Position numbers and translations under genes: made by a program
The notes under the pieces: model-generated
Database searches by the model: none
What the model was told of the DNA's origin: nothing
What the model saw: the letters and a program-made list of their open reading frames with translations, nothing else
Shown: one piece after another, positions 49,687-62,400 of the stretch
Layout of the letters: the number at the start of each line of letters is the position of its first letter
Position numbering within the stretch: position 1 is the first letter of the stretch
Origin: Casuarina equisetifolia
Taxonomy: Eukaryota > Streptophyta > Magnoliopsida > Fagales > Casuarinaceae
Direction of reading: 5' to 3'
DNA: 64,000 nt
Assembly (NCBI GenBank): GCA_028551475.1
Contig: CM052359.1
Span: 25,483,583 to 25,547,582 of the forward strand

Positions 49687-51308
49687 TTAGTACCGATCAT
49701 ACCGCCTGAAAAAAGGGAATAACCAATCAGATAAGAACCTAAGATGTTCACAATCGTGGATATGAATGTGTAAAGCACAACCAAGTCATATAACTTCAAT
49801 TTGCTTAATATATGCAGTCCATACTAATGGGAACCGATTAACAACTCTCATAAAAGTGTCATACCAAGTATTCACTGACAAGAGTTTAATGATTAGGCAA
49901 ATGCTAATATTAGTACCTCCAACAGGATCCCTAGGTTGTTAGCATGCATGGTGAACCAAGAAAAAAAACAACTTAGAACTGAGAACCCAGGTAAGCTTAA
50001 TTTAGTCATCAACAAATTGTTACCAAACAAATAAATAGCAAGTAATTATAATAAATAGATTATATAGGAAAGACAGAAAGAAGTTTCCAGTTCAAAATTT
50101 CGCTGGGAAAAACCTTCGATTGGGATAGATAAGAGAGGATCTAAAAGTTATAGCTCCTGTTGAATAAGGGATAAGGCTCCTTTGGAGGGTTACCCATAAT
50201 TTCATGATATTATCAAACACTAGTCCTATTCCAGTAGTACTACCAAAAGTGAGGTAAAAGCTTTAGAGATTCTCCAAGAATGACATTCAGATGCGTGTGA
50301 CCACTAATAAAAACACATACGGGGAACAAGTGAAAACCCCCCACCTCAACCGTTGATGAGATGCAAACAATAGCGGAATCAACAAAGGAAGCTCAAACAA
50401 TAAATGGTTTCAAATAGCACAAGACAAGGTACCTGTGTCGGTCATAATCTCTGGAACGCTCCTTTGAACGGGATCGTGACCTGCGGCGACTTCTTGAATC
50501 ATAGCTGCGTGGGTAATCTAAATCTCTGTCACGCTCCCGATCATATCCACGGTCTCGGTCATGATGCCTATCAGAATCTCTGCTCCTACGATCATAATCC
50601 CTTCCCCGATCACGACTGTCTGGTCGTTCCCGATCTTTGCTAGATTCCCTCTCTCTCTCCCTACTTCGCTCTTTTGATCTATAAAGTAAACAATTCGTGG
50701 GGAATAAAAAAAGGGAAAGAGAAGTGACATTCAGATAACTATAGGCACAAAATCAACGAACGATATGTACAAATAAGGAAATAAATACAGAGAAAAGGAA
50801 AGCTACCTTCTATCATCACGGTCAACCTTTCGGCTCTTTTCTTTCTCTTCCTGACAAATTAAAGACAAAATAACACCATTGAAACGCCCAATTTTGGAAA
50901 TCACAAGCTCCGGTTAGATAAAACGCCAAAACAACTCAGAAAGTTTTCTGTATCCAAATAAAGTAAAAATTCATTTTTTCCAAAATGATAAAATAAAAAA
51001 ATCTAAAGGAAAAAGGCACTTAACACAAAAAAAATAATAATAATAACCACATCGCATCATCATCATCATAACAATGACCAATAACATCCTTTACCTGCAA
51101 CTCCACAATCATTACATCTGGTTTTCCATTACAACATGACAAAAACCAAAAAAAAAAACTTGCAATCAGAAGAATATATTACCATGACAAAGTAGCTTTC
51201 CTTGGACCAACCAACAACCCATAGAATGCAAAGGTAATTCTCCCCTTCAAAGGGAGATGTCAGTGTTCAATGCATAGGATGAAAATGAATGTGTGTGCGT
51301 GTGGGGGG

Positions 51309-51341
<33 letters not shown>

Positions 51342-54300
51342 GGGGGGGGTCGGGGGGTGGTTGGGTTTGGGCCAGCAATCCACATGTCTTCAGTTGTTGC
51401 CTTAAGCCCCAAGGGCTTTTGGGACATGTCCATCTTTCCTAGAGTTTGAAATCAACTCTAGACACCAGAATCAAGAGAGGTAGAATCACATATAGAGGAA
51501 CAACTAATCAAGTCAAAGATACACAAAGCCATTTCTTCTCTAGGGAACTATTCATACTCCAGAGATCAGAAGCTACTTGAGAATCAAGAAACAAATCAGA
51601 AAATGTCTTCTAAAAAAAAGAACATTCCTTCTCCGAGGTTAGAATAACTCACAGATCGAATACTAACTGAGAACCTCTATAGAAGAATGTCAAACATTAT
51701 ACCAGCACCTGAACCAACATATTCAGAATACCAACTTAAGGACATTCAAAAAGACATAATAGATAAAACAATAAATATCACGTAGAGCATTTTCACATCA
51801 GTTTGGTTCTATATTATTTACATTTATATTGCCAACAAAATATAAATATCCTAGAGCAATTAGCTAACTTCAATAAGCAGCAGGATACTGGAAAAAGTAA
51901 TATGATTTTAGCTGTCCATAACTATATATTGCCAACAAAATATAAATATCCTAGATCAATTAGCTAACTTCAATAAGCAGCAGGATACTGGGAGAAGTAA
52001 TATGATTTTAGCTGCCCATAACAATTTTATCCCCACTCAGTTGGCCTATGTACTGCATAGAAGGAACGAACCTATGTAAAAGAAAAAATAACTGAAGAAT
52101 ATATCTCACCTGAAGCTCTGCTAACTTCTCACGGATCTGCATATAGCCTAGATGAAGCTTCCCTCCAAAATGATCAGCTAACCGGCGGTCACTGAATCAA
52201 ACAAATAAAATCAAAGTAGTTTGTAAATTGTTAATATCCAAATGATTTGACAGAATAGATACTTCTTAGCACAGTCTGATAATTTTCTAGCCAATAATAG
52301 CATGATCTAACAAGCATAAAACAGAAAAAGACGCACATTCTTTAGCTGCAAAAGTAATCCTCGTAAAACTGGGCCCAAGAGCCTGCTGGTGACAAGGAGG
52401 TATAATTGTCGGGTCAAAAGCTGAATTTGAATCCCCAAACACTTACTCTATGTTTCCCTAAGAAAAGCTAAGAACATGTGGCAAGTGAGGTACAACGAAG
52501 TAAAAACATTACCTGTCATAAACACTCAAAAATGCTCCACAAATGTCACAGACACGTAACTTCTGATCAGTCTGAAATAACATCAAAATTGACAAGAATT
52601 AGAATACTGATAACCAAGCACACAACAACCTTGAAACATGGAAACAAGATGCTGGTAGCCAAGAGTCTCATTATGGTTCAACTATACATACTGCATATAC
52701 CTAGAATTACAGAACATGTTGGAAAATGCACACCTGAGATAGCCACTTAATTTGCTTCAGATAATTTGGCCAAACAGAAGCAAAATATGTAAAAAAATCT
52801 TGGACAGTAGCAACCGTTTAAATTAAAGATCAATTACCCTTTCAAGAATGCATGTTTGGCAACTCTAAGCACGTCAGAAACATATGTTACAACACAACCA
52901 TTCCAAAACCACCTTGAATAATCAAGATGTTTCTCTTGGAGCAAGTTGAGTTCAATATGGCATTTGCATTTTCCAACTTTTAACCTGAGCTCCTAATATG
53001 CTTCAGCTCTGGTTTTCTACACTACTAAATAACATTCATATTCACAAAATAGGAAAAATAAGCCAAGGGCGAAATGGCTTACAATGCGCACATCGGCAGC
53101 GGTGTACTTGGAGGAATCCGTTGGAGGTTCCTGCCTGCCAGGCAGCTGCCACAGCATAATATAAGTATTAAAATACAAAACAAGAAGAGAAAAATATAAT
53201 GGAAGACATATGGGAGATGGAAAGATTTCAGAACAGCATAATGGTAAGATGAACCCAATAACTTCATCATTAAACAGGTATATTAATATTATAAGAACCT
53301 TCTTAAGTGCTTCAGCCTCTTCCAGTGCCTTCTGTGCCTCCTCAACCAAACCCTGCTCACCTGAAAAAGTTACCAGAGTTTAACCACTATCAAAATACTG
53401 ATTCATAAGACTAAATAACTTCTTCAAATCATACAAAACAGAGTATTGTTCAGTCTCATTTCTTGACACTAAAATCTATAACATGTTAGTGTTCTCAAAT
53501 CAACCTTATGAAGTCTTTTAATAAGTCAGGGTCAAGACTACGCTCCTTTATAATCTTGGTAATAGAGGCAATAAAAATAAAATGCAAGGACTACTCATGT
53601 TAAATGTTATGATATACTGTAAACTCGGATTAAACTGTTTTTCAATTGACGAGTTAAAAAGGTAGTCAGTGGTCCTTCAACCCTTAGACTACAACCTCCA
53701 ACTCGTTCTGATCATGTGAGGGGATGCCATTTGAGCTAGAAGTTTTTGGTGAATAAACCTAAAGTACTGACCAGAAAAAGTTGTGCTTCATTGTAAAGCA
53801 TGATTACAACAGCTTCTGGGAGATTACAAGGCCTGTCAATGTTGAGACTTGGAGAAAGTAGCAACAACAGCAATTTAGCTTCTGAAAGGAGAAAAAACAT
53901 AGGCACACACGCACGTGCATGACACACAAGCACATGCACACATGCGTGCAAACACACATGTACAGGTACACGTGCACACACAAACACACAGATGACAAAC
54001 AAAAGAAGCCTTTGCTAGGGGTGGCAATAAAACAGGAAGTTGTCATGCTCTAAAGATTGGGAATTATTTGCTTATTTGGCATAAGGATTCTACTGACTTG
54101 TTCTTCACTAAGACAGGTAAATATTTTCCCAAATAATACATGGTTATAAAACCACAAGATTTTAGCAACAGTAATATGAATTTAGATGAGCAGCTTTGAA
54201 TCACACGTACTAACGAACACAAAAAAAAAGTGCACAAACCAATTTATGAACAAATCCTTGGTTGCACAAACAAACCTCCTCCAAAACAAAGAAAGAAGAA

Positions 54301-57300
54301 AGCAATAGCAGTAGTTCTTGAAAATTGTGTAGAAACATAACTAAAGAATTTCCACAAACAATGCAAAGCACAAAAAGAACCATACAATGACAACAAAAGA
54401 TTTCAAATTTCAACAGTAGTATAGAGAGAACATAATCCCATAAATTTGGGAATTATTTGCCTATTTGGCATAAGGATTCTACTGTCTAGTTCTTCACTAA
54501 GACAGGTGAATATTTTCCCAAATAATACATGGTTGTAAAACCACAAGACTTTAGCAACAGTACATATGAATTTAGGACAACAGCTTTGAATCACAAGTAC
54601 TAACGAACACAAAAAACTGCTAGTAAAACAAAGTACAAAAACCAATTTACGAACAAATCCTTGGTTGCACAAACAAACCTCATCCAAAACAAAGAAATAA
54701 CAGTAGTTCTTGAAAATTGTGTAGAAACATAACTAAAGAATTTCCACAAACAATGCAAATCACAGAAAGAATGCATACAATGACCAGAAAAGATTTCAAA
54801 TTTCAACAGTAGTATAGAGAGACCATAATCCCATAAATTTGGGAATGAACAACCTACCAAGATCCTCTGCTTTCTTCAGCTTTTCATTTATCATTTCCTG
54901 TGTACGAGGATCAGGAGTAAGTACAGGTATGGGCGCCAAAGGTGGAGGATTTGGCAGGGGTTGAGGCAAAGATGCCCTATCCTTATTGAATGCATCCAAA
55001 AGAAGCATGGACTGTTAACATAAACAGAAGAAAGATTGTATTAGTCAGAATACATGTCCCAAAGAATAAGAACAAAAAGAAAGTCTAGGAGCCTCAGCTG
55101 ATAGTGTCAAAACCATATAAGAGTTCACAAAAACAGTATAACAGAAACAATCATAGCATTGAAAAATCAAAATGTCTCAAAAGAAAACCTGACCTGTTTG
55201 TCTGCTCTTTTGGTTCTCAGTTCTTCTACTACCTCCAAAGCTCGAATCTTAAGATCTGTTTTGCCTTCAAGATCTGCAGTGTTTCCATCAACTCTTTGTT
55301 AGTTATTAACCAAATTTCTGGTGCAGATAACTTATATTTCCACATTTAGAGAACTCAAATGTCAAACTCCCTACATATATGACCACAAAAAATGAAGTGT
55401 GAAAATTTTCCTTCAATGGGCAAATCACCCAACACTCCCATAAGGAGTTGAACCAATTAGCTCATGCTCCACTACTTGTTGTAGTGGGAGGACATGGTGT
55501 ATGCCACAGACCAAGATTGATTTGCGGATGTCGATATACAAGATAGAATAAGTAGTTGGGAGTTTGAAAAACTTATATTCTGTTTCCAAGGAACCACAGA
55601 ATTACTACATTGCAAGACTAAAGGATCAATACGAAAAAAAAATAACATCCAGACAAGGGCAAACAGAGGTTATATACTAACGACAACATATATTACCATA
55701 TTGATCAACTTCTTTCAACTTCCCCTTGATCTGCTTGGATAGCTCAAGTACCTCGGGTGTCTGCAGTTTCAACAACCATCACCTCGTGATTCATAAATTC
55801 AACAAAGGAAAATTATATCATTCAGCCAGAGATGAAAGAGTCAACGATTACCTGTGTAACCTCAGAGACGGAAATTGCAATAGCAGCCTTTGCATCCTCA
55901 GCCTCAAGGCGTCTAAGAGCTCTGGTAATCTTCCTATCACACTCAAGAATGAGCCTATCTATAACATCCTCCAAGTCCCTATCATAGTTATCCACTCCTT
56001 TTGCTTTGGATTCCTCATATCTATAAAGAGTTAAGGACAGAACTTAGAACTTTCCAATACTTGTTTATCATTGGATAACATTCCCTTGTTCAACCCTTTG
56101 AATTGCTAATTTAAGTAGCTGGTTCTCGCAACAATTATAAAGTAGTTTTAACCATTATGCCTGAGCTTTTGAGGCTTGAGCCTTGGTGCTAAGCAACATT
56201 ACAGAGTAGAGGAAACAATGCCAAATCAACAAGGATAAGTCCCTTGGGTAGGAAAAGAGGTACATGGAGCACATGATTTTGCATATTCGGACTGGCCTAC
56301 AGTTAGAAAACTTAAAGTCAAAAAACAATTTATTTTAACCCTAAGCTTCTGGTTAGATTTCTAAACATTACACATTTTACAAATTAACATCTTCTTTATA
56401 AGTAAATAACAAGACTCTTCAGCAAGATCAATAAGAAAGTAAAAAACTATAGAGACCACAAAATTGTGCAAGTGATTTACATTAAATCTATTATTCGTTA
56501 AAAGAATCATTAAAACACATAATGGTGTTGCTTTCCACAAAGTAATAAGGATACTCTTTCCTCAGCTGCAACGAGTGGACCTTTGGGCAGGGACCCATAT
56601 CCATTTTCTGAAACAAACACAAAAGAGGGATGATGCAGAGAGTTGGAAAAGAATAAATTAATAAAACAGAATATCAACTACTATTCAATACCATTAATAA
56701 AACAGAATCCGCAGACATTAACACCGTACTATCAATACTGCAAATTGACTCAAAATAAATGTAGGAATGGATAATGCAATAGAGGCGGAGATGGAGAAAA
56801 GGAAAAGGAAGAGGAAAAGGAATTCCTTCCCGATTCCTCAATCAATTTATCGAAAAAGCACCAAATAAAACCTTGTGCCATTCATCAAAATCTTTATGAG
56901 GGGCATCACTTCCCTCTCCCTTCCTGAGGCACGCTCAAAATAAAATTTAAGTAAAAATTGTACTTTTTAAAACCGGTTCAAACAGACAAGAAAGGTGTTT
57001 TTTAAAGGCCTACGAAAGGAAGAGGTATTATGCTGATTAATGCAAAGGGGGTTTGGACAAATGCATGCAGTTGTTTATCAGAAAAAGGAGCAAAAGGTCT
57101 CTTCCTAATACCAATCTTAACAAGCTGAATGATATAGTTGTTGTGATTTATTTCATGATTCAGGTGTTTCTCTCCATATAACAATGTGCATGAGTGACTT
57201 TTGCTTCAAAAGCCAGATTCTCAGCCAACTATTACGAACTCCCTCTTAAACCAAAAAACCTAAACAATGTAAAAGAAAAAGTTTGAAGTTCTACTTTTTC

Positions 57301-57961
57301 TTATCTTCCACTTATCCATAGTTCTCATAAACGAAACAAACTGCTTTACAGATTTTCCACTTTTCCTTAGACATATAAAAAAATCAAAAAAATTCCAAAA
57401 CAATTTAAAGAATTAATTAAAGAAGTCAAAATAACACAATTTACACTTATTACGTAACAGTCTTTTCTATGTATAATTCTTCCAGTTTCCTCATGCAACC
57501 GCACCTGTATAATGTATAAATTTGATATTCAACGCCTACTAGCTTGTGCTCATACTTCACCACAACTTATAGTCCCGTCCTGAAACTTTCTTAGCGACTA
57601 ACAGTCCAATCAAACTCGAAAACAGCATAAAACTAAATGTTTCCCACTTCTCGGGTAGGGGCAAAGGACCGTAACAAGAACTATTTTAACCATAAATTAG
57701 CTTCAATCCCTCGGCCTCTGGAGCATCAGGGTTTTTTTTTTTTTTTTTCCTTAATCAAGCAAATTAATATAAAAAACAATAGATTTTCGGAAAAACAAAA
57801 TTAAGTAGGATTACCGTCAATTGGAAGAGCTCGTGAGGGCAAAGACCGACGAGGTAGAGGCGGCAAACGTCGCGATCGTAGTACTTGCGGTTCACCTCCC
57901 GCACGTCGCCGTTCCGGTTTGCCCCCATCAGCACGTCCAGCTGCTTCCTTATCGCATCCAT
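49687..57961 (-). CDS. LUC7-like U1 snRNP-associated splicing factor
   Basis: Plant LUC7 protein, part of or bound to the U1 snRNP, helping 5' splice-site choice. Thirteen exons give 413 aa: 57961-57815, 56607-56555, 56020-55852, 55760-55697, 55273-55194, 55011-54858, 53360-53299, 53145-53083, 52571-52513, 52191-52110, 50850-50807, 50678-50433, 49705-49687. All are GT/AG with matching phases. Zinc finger 1 is CCCH with C33, C41, C56 and H60 (CRLYLVGLCPH ... CPKVH). A coiled region follows, with a Pro-rich link (LPQPLPNPPPLAPIPV). Zinc finger 2 is C2H2 with C272, C275, H291 and H297 (CDICG ... ADHFGGKLH). The C-terminus is a long Arg-Ser/Arg-Asp domain ending RHRRYDRY, as in LUC7-related spliceosome proteins. 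The 5' leader contains a (CT)n run and a telo-box. Several introns carry duplicated sequence. Confidence 0.95.
51311..51358. repeat. Poly-T tract flanked by G runs in a LUC7 intron
   Basis: A run of about 28 T between two G runs. Such tracts are prone to length error in sequencing, so the exact length should not be trusted. Confidence 0.8.
51824..52022. repeat. 100-bp tandem duplication in a LUC7 intron
   Basis: Units 51824-51923 and 51924-52022 each contain TATATTGCCAACAAAATATA and end TTTTAGCTG(T/C)CCATAAC, differing at only a few positions. The duplication is recent and intronic, between exons 10 and 11. Confidence 0.92.
54059..54845. repeat. ~390-bp tandem duplication in a LUC7 intron
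   Basis: Two units, about 54059-54447 and 54448-54845, each begin GGGAATTATTTGC and run through GGTTGCACAAACAAACCTC to a shared end, CCCATAAATTTGGGAA. Differences are a few substitutions and small indels. The array lies in the intron between exons 6 and 7 and begins within about 15 bases of the exon 6 donor site. Confidence 0.93.
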
Positions 57962-58002
57962 TGCTTCCTATCGCTATCTCTCACTGTGTTTTTCGCGCTT
58001 CC

Positions 58003-58045
<43 letters not shown>

Positions 58046-59489
58046 AAAACTCCAGTCAGAGACAGAGTGGAATAGTTAGGGTTTCCATGGAAAAATGCCC
58101 CAGCGTCTGGTAGATTACGAGACTGGCCGCGTTTCTTTTACACCCCCGTAGTTTGGTTTATTTACAAATAAACATTAACTGGACATTTTATTTTTTTTAA
58201 AACTGGATAACCATGCTTAGTCAATCTGAACAAGTTGGACTGGCATGGTTGGGTCGGGTCGGTTTGAATTAGGCCGGGTTACCGGTATCAACTCTTCTAC
58301 TCTAATTTACAGTCGTTTCCTTCATGTTTGACCCTTCTCCTTTTTCCTTTTTTCTAATGTTTTCATGCTTTTATTGTCCTTCTGTGCATAAAGAACCTCC
58401 CGTTGCTAACGTTTCTTTATTAAAAAAAAAAAAAAAGACTGTGTAGCATCTATTTTTTATTTATTAAATATAGCTTTTTATTTATGGTCATGCACAAAAT
58501 ATTTTTAGGTATAATACTTTCATAATGAAACTTGTAATCAAATAATAGCACAGGGGACTCTTTTATCCGGTAGTAACTAGGTTAGAACCTCTGATTGACA
58601 AGTCCATTCAGTCAATGATTCGAATTCCCTTCCCTTCTCTCATGTGTTCGAGATGTTAATAACAAAAATAATGCATACATCATGGCCAACCCAAAAAAAT
58701 TAATAGCACCATAATCAATAATTTGTATGTTATGATCTAACACGTTATAGTAGATTTGGGCTTACAATGACTAAGTTGGTTATAATAAAATAAAATGTGT
58801 TAGAACTTATTAACTTTTAAACCAAGTATCTTAACACAACAATTAAAACATATAATAAACGATATTTTAATCAACCATAAGTTATTAGCTCAAAGGACGA
58901 GAAAATAACCCCATACAAATGGCTACTCATGAAAAAGGTTGCTTGGATTTTTTTAATAATATTATAATACATATATCAAATTAATACTCAGGAAGTATCA
59001 AATCTTAGACATTATAATTGAAGTTTGTACTAACTTATTATTGAATTAACAAATAAAGCAACATTGTTAAAAGTCGTTATAAAATGAAAGTTATTATAAA
59101 CTAAGACATTGGAGCATTATTTGTGGACCATGGTAAATTATAATAATTATAAATTGTGATAAAATTTAGCTTATTAAAGTTTAAATTAATAATGGTATTT
59201 GGATGAAATATATCGAGATTAACATTTAAATTTAGATGTTTTGATTGGTACGTAACATTCTACACATGTTTTGATAAGTAAACTAAGGTAAAATAACAAA
59301 GATGTAGAGTTAAGAATTTAATGATAATTGGTGCCTGTATGGTTAACAATCCCTAGTGAAGTGGTGCGCTGATTCGATATTAAAAGGGTGATTAAGAAAA
59401 AGTGACTAGTCCAGACGGAGAGGAAAGGGGAAGACGAGGAAGGACACTTCCCAAAGCCGCCCGCTGTCTCTGGGAGGACGAGAAGAACG
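57962..59489. promoter_or_regulatory. Divergent promoter region between LUC7 and EMC10 genes
   Basis: About 1.5 kb between two start codons pointing apart. On the LUC7 side lie a (CT)n tract at 58006-58043, probably in the 5' leader, and a telo-box (TTAGGGTTT on plus, AAACCCTAA on the LUC7 strand) at 58076-58084. The middle is very AT-rich. A tRNA-like pair of boxes around 58574-58630 may mark a worn SINE. No gene seen. Confidence 0.5.
58006..58043. repeat. (CT)n microsatellite in the LUC7 leader
   Basis: Nineteen CT units starting 45 bases upstream of the LUC7 start codon (GA repeat on the transcribed strand), a common form of plant 5' leader. Confidence 0.9.
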
Positions 59490-62400
59490 ATGTCTCTGTT
59501 GCATTCGCTTTTGGCACTCTCTCTTTTGTTCTCTTCATCTATAGCCTTCCGATCCGATGAACTCCTCCTCGACGACGAGGAGTTCGGTCTGGAAGGAGGA
59601 GTGCCAGTGCAGTCTCAGTCGCCTGATCTAGGTCTAACCCGACCATCCCCACCTCCAACGACGACGACTCGAAAGAGGTACTCCGACTCTGATCCGGACT
59701 CCAAGATCCAGTTTCCATTCGAACATGCCTTTGGAGACGCCGAGTTCTTACCTGCTGGGACCTTCACCGCTCGTCTCAAGACTTCGATCCACGGCACCCA
59801 GGTTGGTCTTTGGTTTTATCGAAACTTTGGTGGTAGCACTTTTTGTGTAAGGAAATGGATGAGTTTTTTGTTGGATTTGGAGCATTTGCTGATTTTGTAG
59901 TGGAACAGTGTCTTCCCCACCCCCCCTTTTTTTTTTGTTTGTCTGCATATTTTGCCCTGGAATTTTAGACTCTGTGAAATAGTGCTTAATTTCATATTTG
60001 GCAATTCCGCCTATGTCTTTTGTTTGTTCAGAGGAGTTTAAGTGAATTTGGGGATGGGTTAGTGGTTTTCTTCCAGATATGTGCCGTGGTTTAGAATTAT
60101 TTAACTTTTTTGTTTGGTTTTAACCGTATTCAACTTCTGAGAATTTTTCTAAATTTTTATCTTCTTTAAATCATCAACTATAAGTTTTGGGCTAGAATTT
60201 AAAATTTTTGTTGAAGCACGATATTTTAGACTTAGTGAGGAGTCAGTCATTTTCTCTGGGCTGGTTATTTTGAGGCGGTGAAATGTGTGTGTTGGGTTCT
60301 ATACCTGACTGAAATTGCTCAACAAGCGGATTTTAACCGTGTTATGTGAGTTTTGGTGAAAATGATCGAAAATCAAGAGTATACTTATCAGAGCATCTGA
60401 TGCAAAATTACCAAATCCTAGAAGGTCCCCCAACAGTTTGAGCTAGGACTTTTGAGATAAATACTTTTTCCGAAACAGTCTTTGAATTCCTGGGATTTGC
60501 ATGTTCCATTTTAAGGCACTCGTGTTGAAGGTGTGCAGGTCTAAGTTGAACAGTCTGGACCCCCACCCACTTTCAATTTCCACGGTCTTGAGATGCTATT
60601 TATGTTGTTGGTGATAGGATATCCCTATTTCTGTGTTGATAATTATCAATTTAAGTCAAAACTACGATTTGGTTCCTGAAATTCTGATAGCATAAGTTTG
60701 TGCAGAAGGCAGCACAATCGTTTTGCAACATCTGAACTTTTTGAGTGAAGTAATTAAGTTAAATTGTGATTAGAGTCTTTGAACCACGTGTTTGATTTCA
60801 ATTTTCTCAATGAATTGTTGATTTTTTTTTTTAAAATAAAACAAAATTCAGAAAAGTTTGATACTATTAGTGTCCCATCTTACCATTGTGTACAAAAATT
60901 GTTTTTCCTCTTTACTTACTTGATTGCTGAAGTGGCATGTTATACCGTATGCAGGCTTAACAATATCTCAAAAAGTTGAGACATGATGATGCATGATTTG
61001 CGGGTTTATTTGCAGCCTGAAGTCGTGTTTGTCATGTTTCTCAATTTTTCTGATTTATGAGACCCACATGTTACCCAACCTGCTATATCAAAAATGGTAG
61101 GCCTAATGCTAAAAAATTCTATTGTCATAGTTGTCATTCACATACTAATGCCAATACAAATTAAGGGTAATATCAAAGCATTTCTAAAAGAAAATGATAG
61201 ATAAAGAACACAATTAGAATCTAATGCCTACTTTAGGGACTAAAATTGTATTTTTAACACTAACAAATTTATAAAGGTTTTTCAACAGGAGAGAGAGTGG
61301 CAGGGAAAGAAATGCTGTCCTCCTTCTCTCTTTCTCTGGTTACCTTTCGGACATAGGTACTCTTTGTTTTGTGGTCACCAAGGAAAATGGTTACAAAGAT
61401 CTTATTACACTATCTTTTATCATTTAGATGGTGATCTATCAATTGTTGTACTATAAAACCATCTTAATTTTCTTTGACCGAATTGGTACCTTATTGAAAT
61501 AAAGTAGATATCATTACTGTTATTACCTTGAACACAATTCTTGCTTTGAGATTCTGTCCAACAAACAAAAAGATTTTGCATTTTTTTCTTAAGATGCAGA
61601 TAAAAGTCTGGTTGTTCTCCAGCTGTTTCTTATTGGCCTGCTTTTCGAGTTCTTTGAATTTGAGATAAAGATGATACTTTAAGATTATTAGCTTGCTCAG
61701 GGTTCTTGTAAACTGAAAAGACTTACCTAACCTTAGAGAACATGTTCTGTGCTTGTCTTGATTAGGCTGGTGGATGTTCTTACTTTCACCAATCCTCGAG
61801 AAGCCCAGTAGATAAACAAATTTTACTAACCTTTCTTCCTACCTTTTATCATACAACCAAATGACGAACTTGTGGATTTGCTGTTCAAAGCCAAAATTTT
61901 ATGTGTTCTTAAATGACTTTTCTCTGCCATTAAGTATAAAGTTTGGTGTTTAAATTTTCTCTTTTCTCATTGACTCTTGGGGCCTAAATGTTTAATTGTT
62001 ACTTGGAATTACCCTATGCACTGCTGGACTGACTGCATTTTTATTTGTAATAGACTCTAACAAAGCTGCGGTTTTCGAGGAATGCTTTCAGTGAGTTGGA
62101 GAAGGAGAAGTTCCAAGTAATCTTTTTTCCCTGCATTTCTTTGGTTATTTGCAAATTAGCATTCTACAACCACTGAAACGCTGATACTATTTGTGTAGAA
62201 TGTATTGAAAGGAGATGACTTCTATAAAATAAGATTGCCATCCAATGTTTTGAGCCCCCCTGGAAGGGAGTACGTTATTTCCTCGGTGAAAGCAGTAAGT
62301 AGTTTTTTATATAAGGATCATGCCAAAGGTTTGAAGTACATCACCATAGGACTCAATGGTGTTTCTAGACCTTATGTTCAGCTTCTTAATTCTTACGTCT

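Noticed and set aside
53736..54046. Cys/Val/His-rich frames on the minus strand in a LUC7 intron
   Set aside because: They arise from a CA/TG-rich repetitive stretch (roughly 53900-54000), not from a gene.
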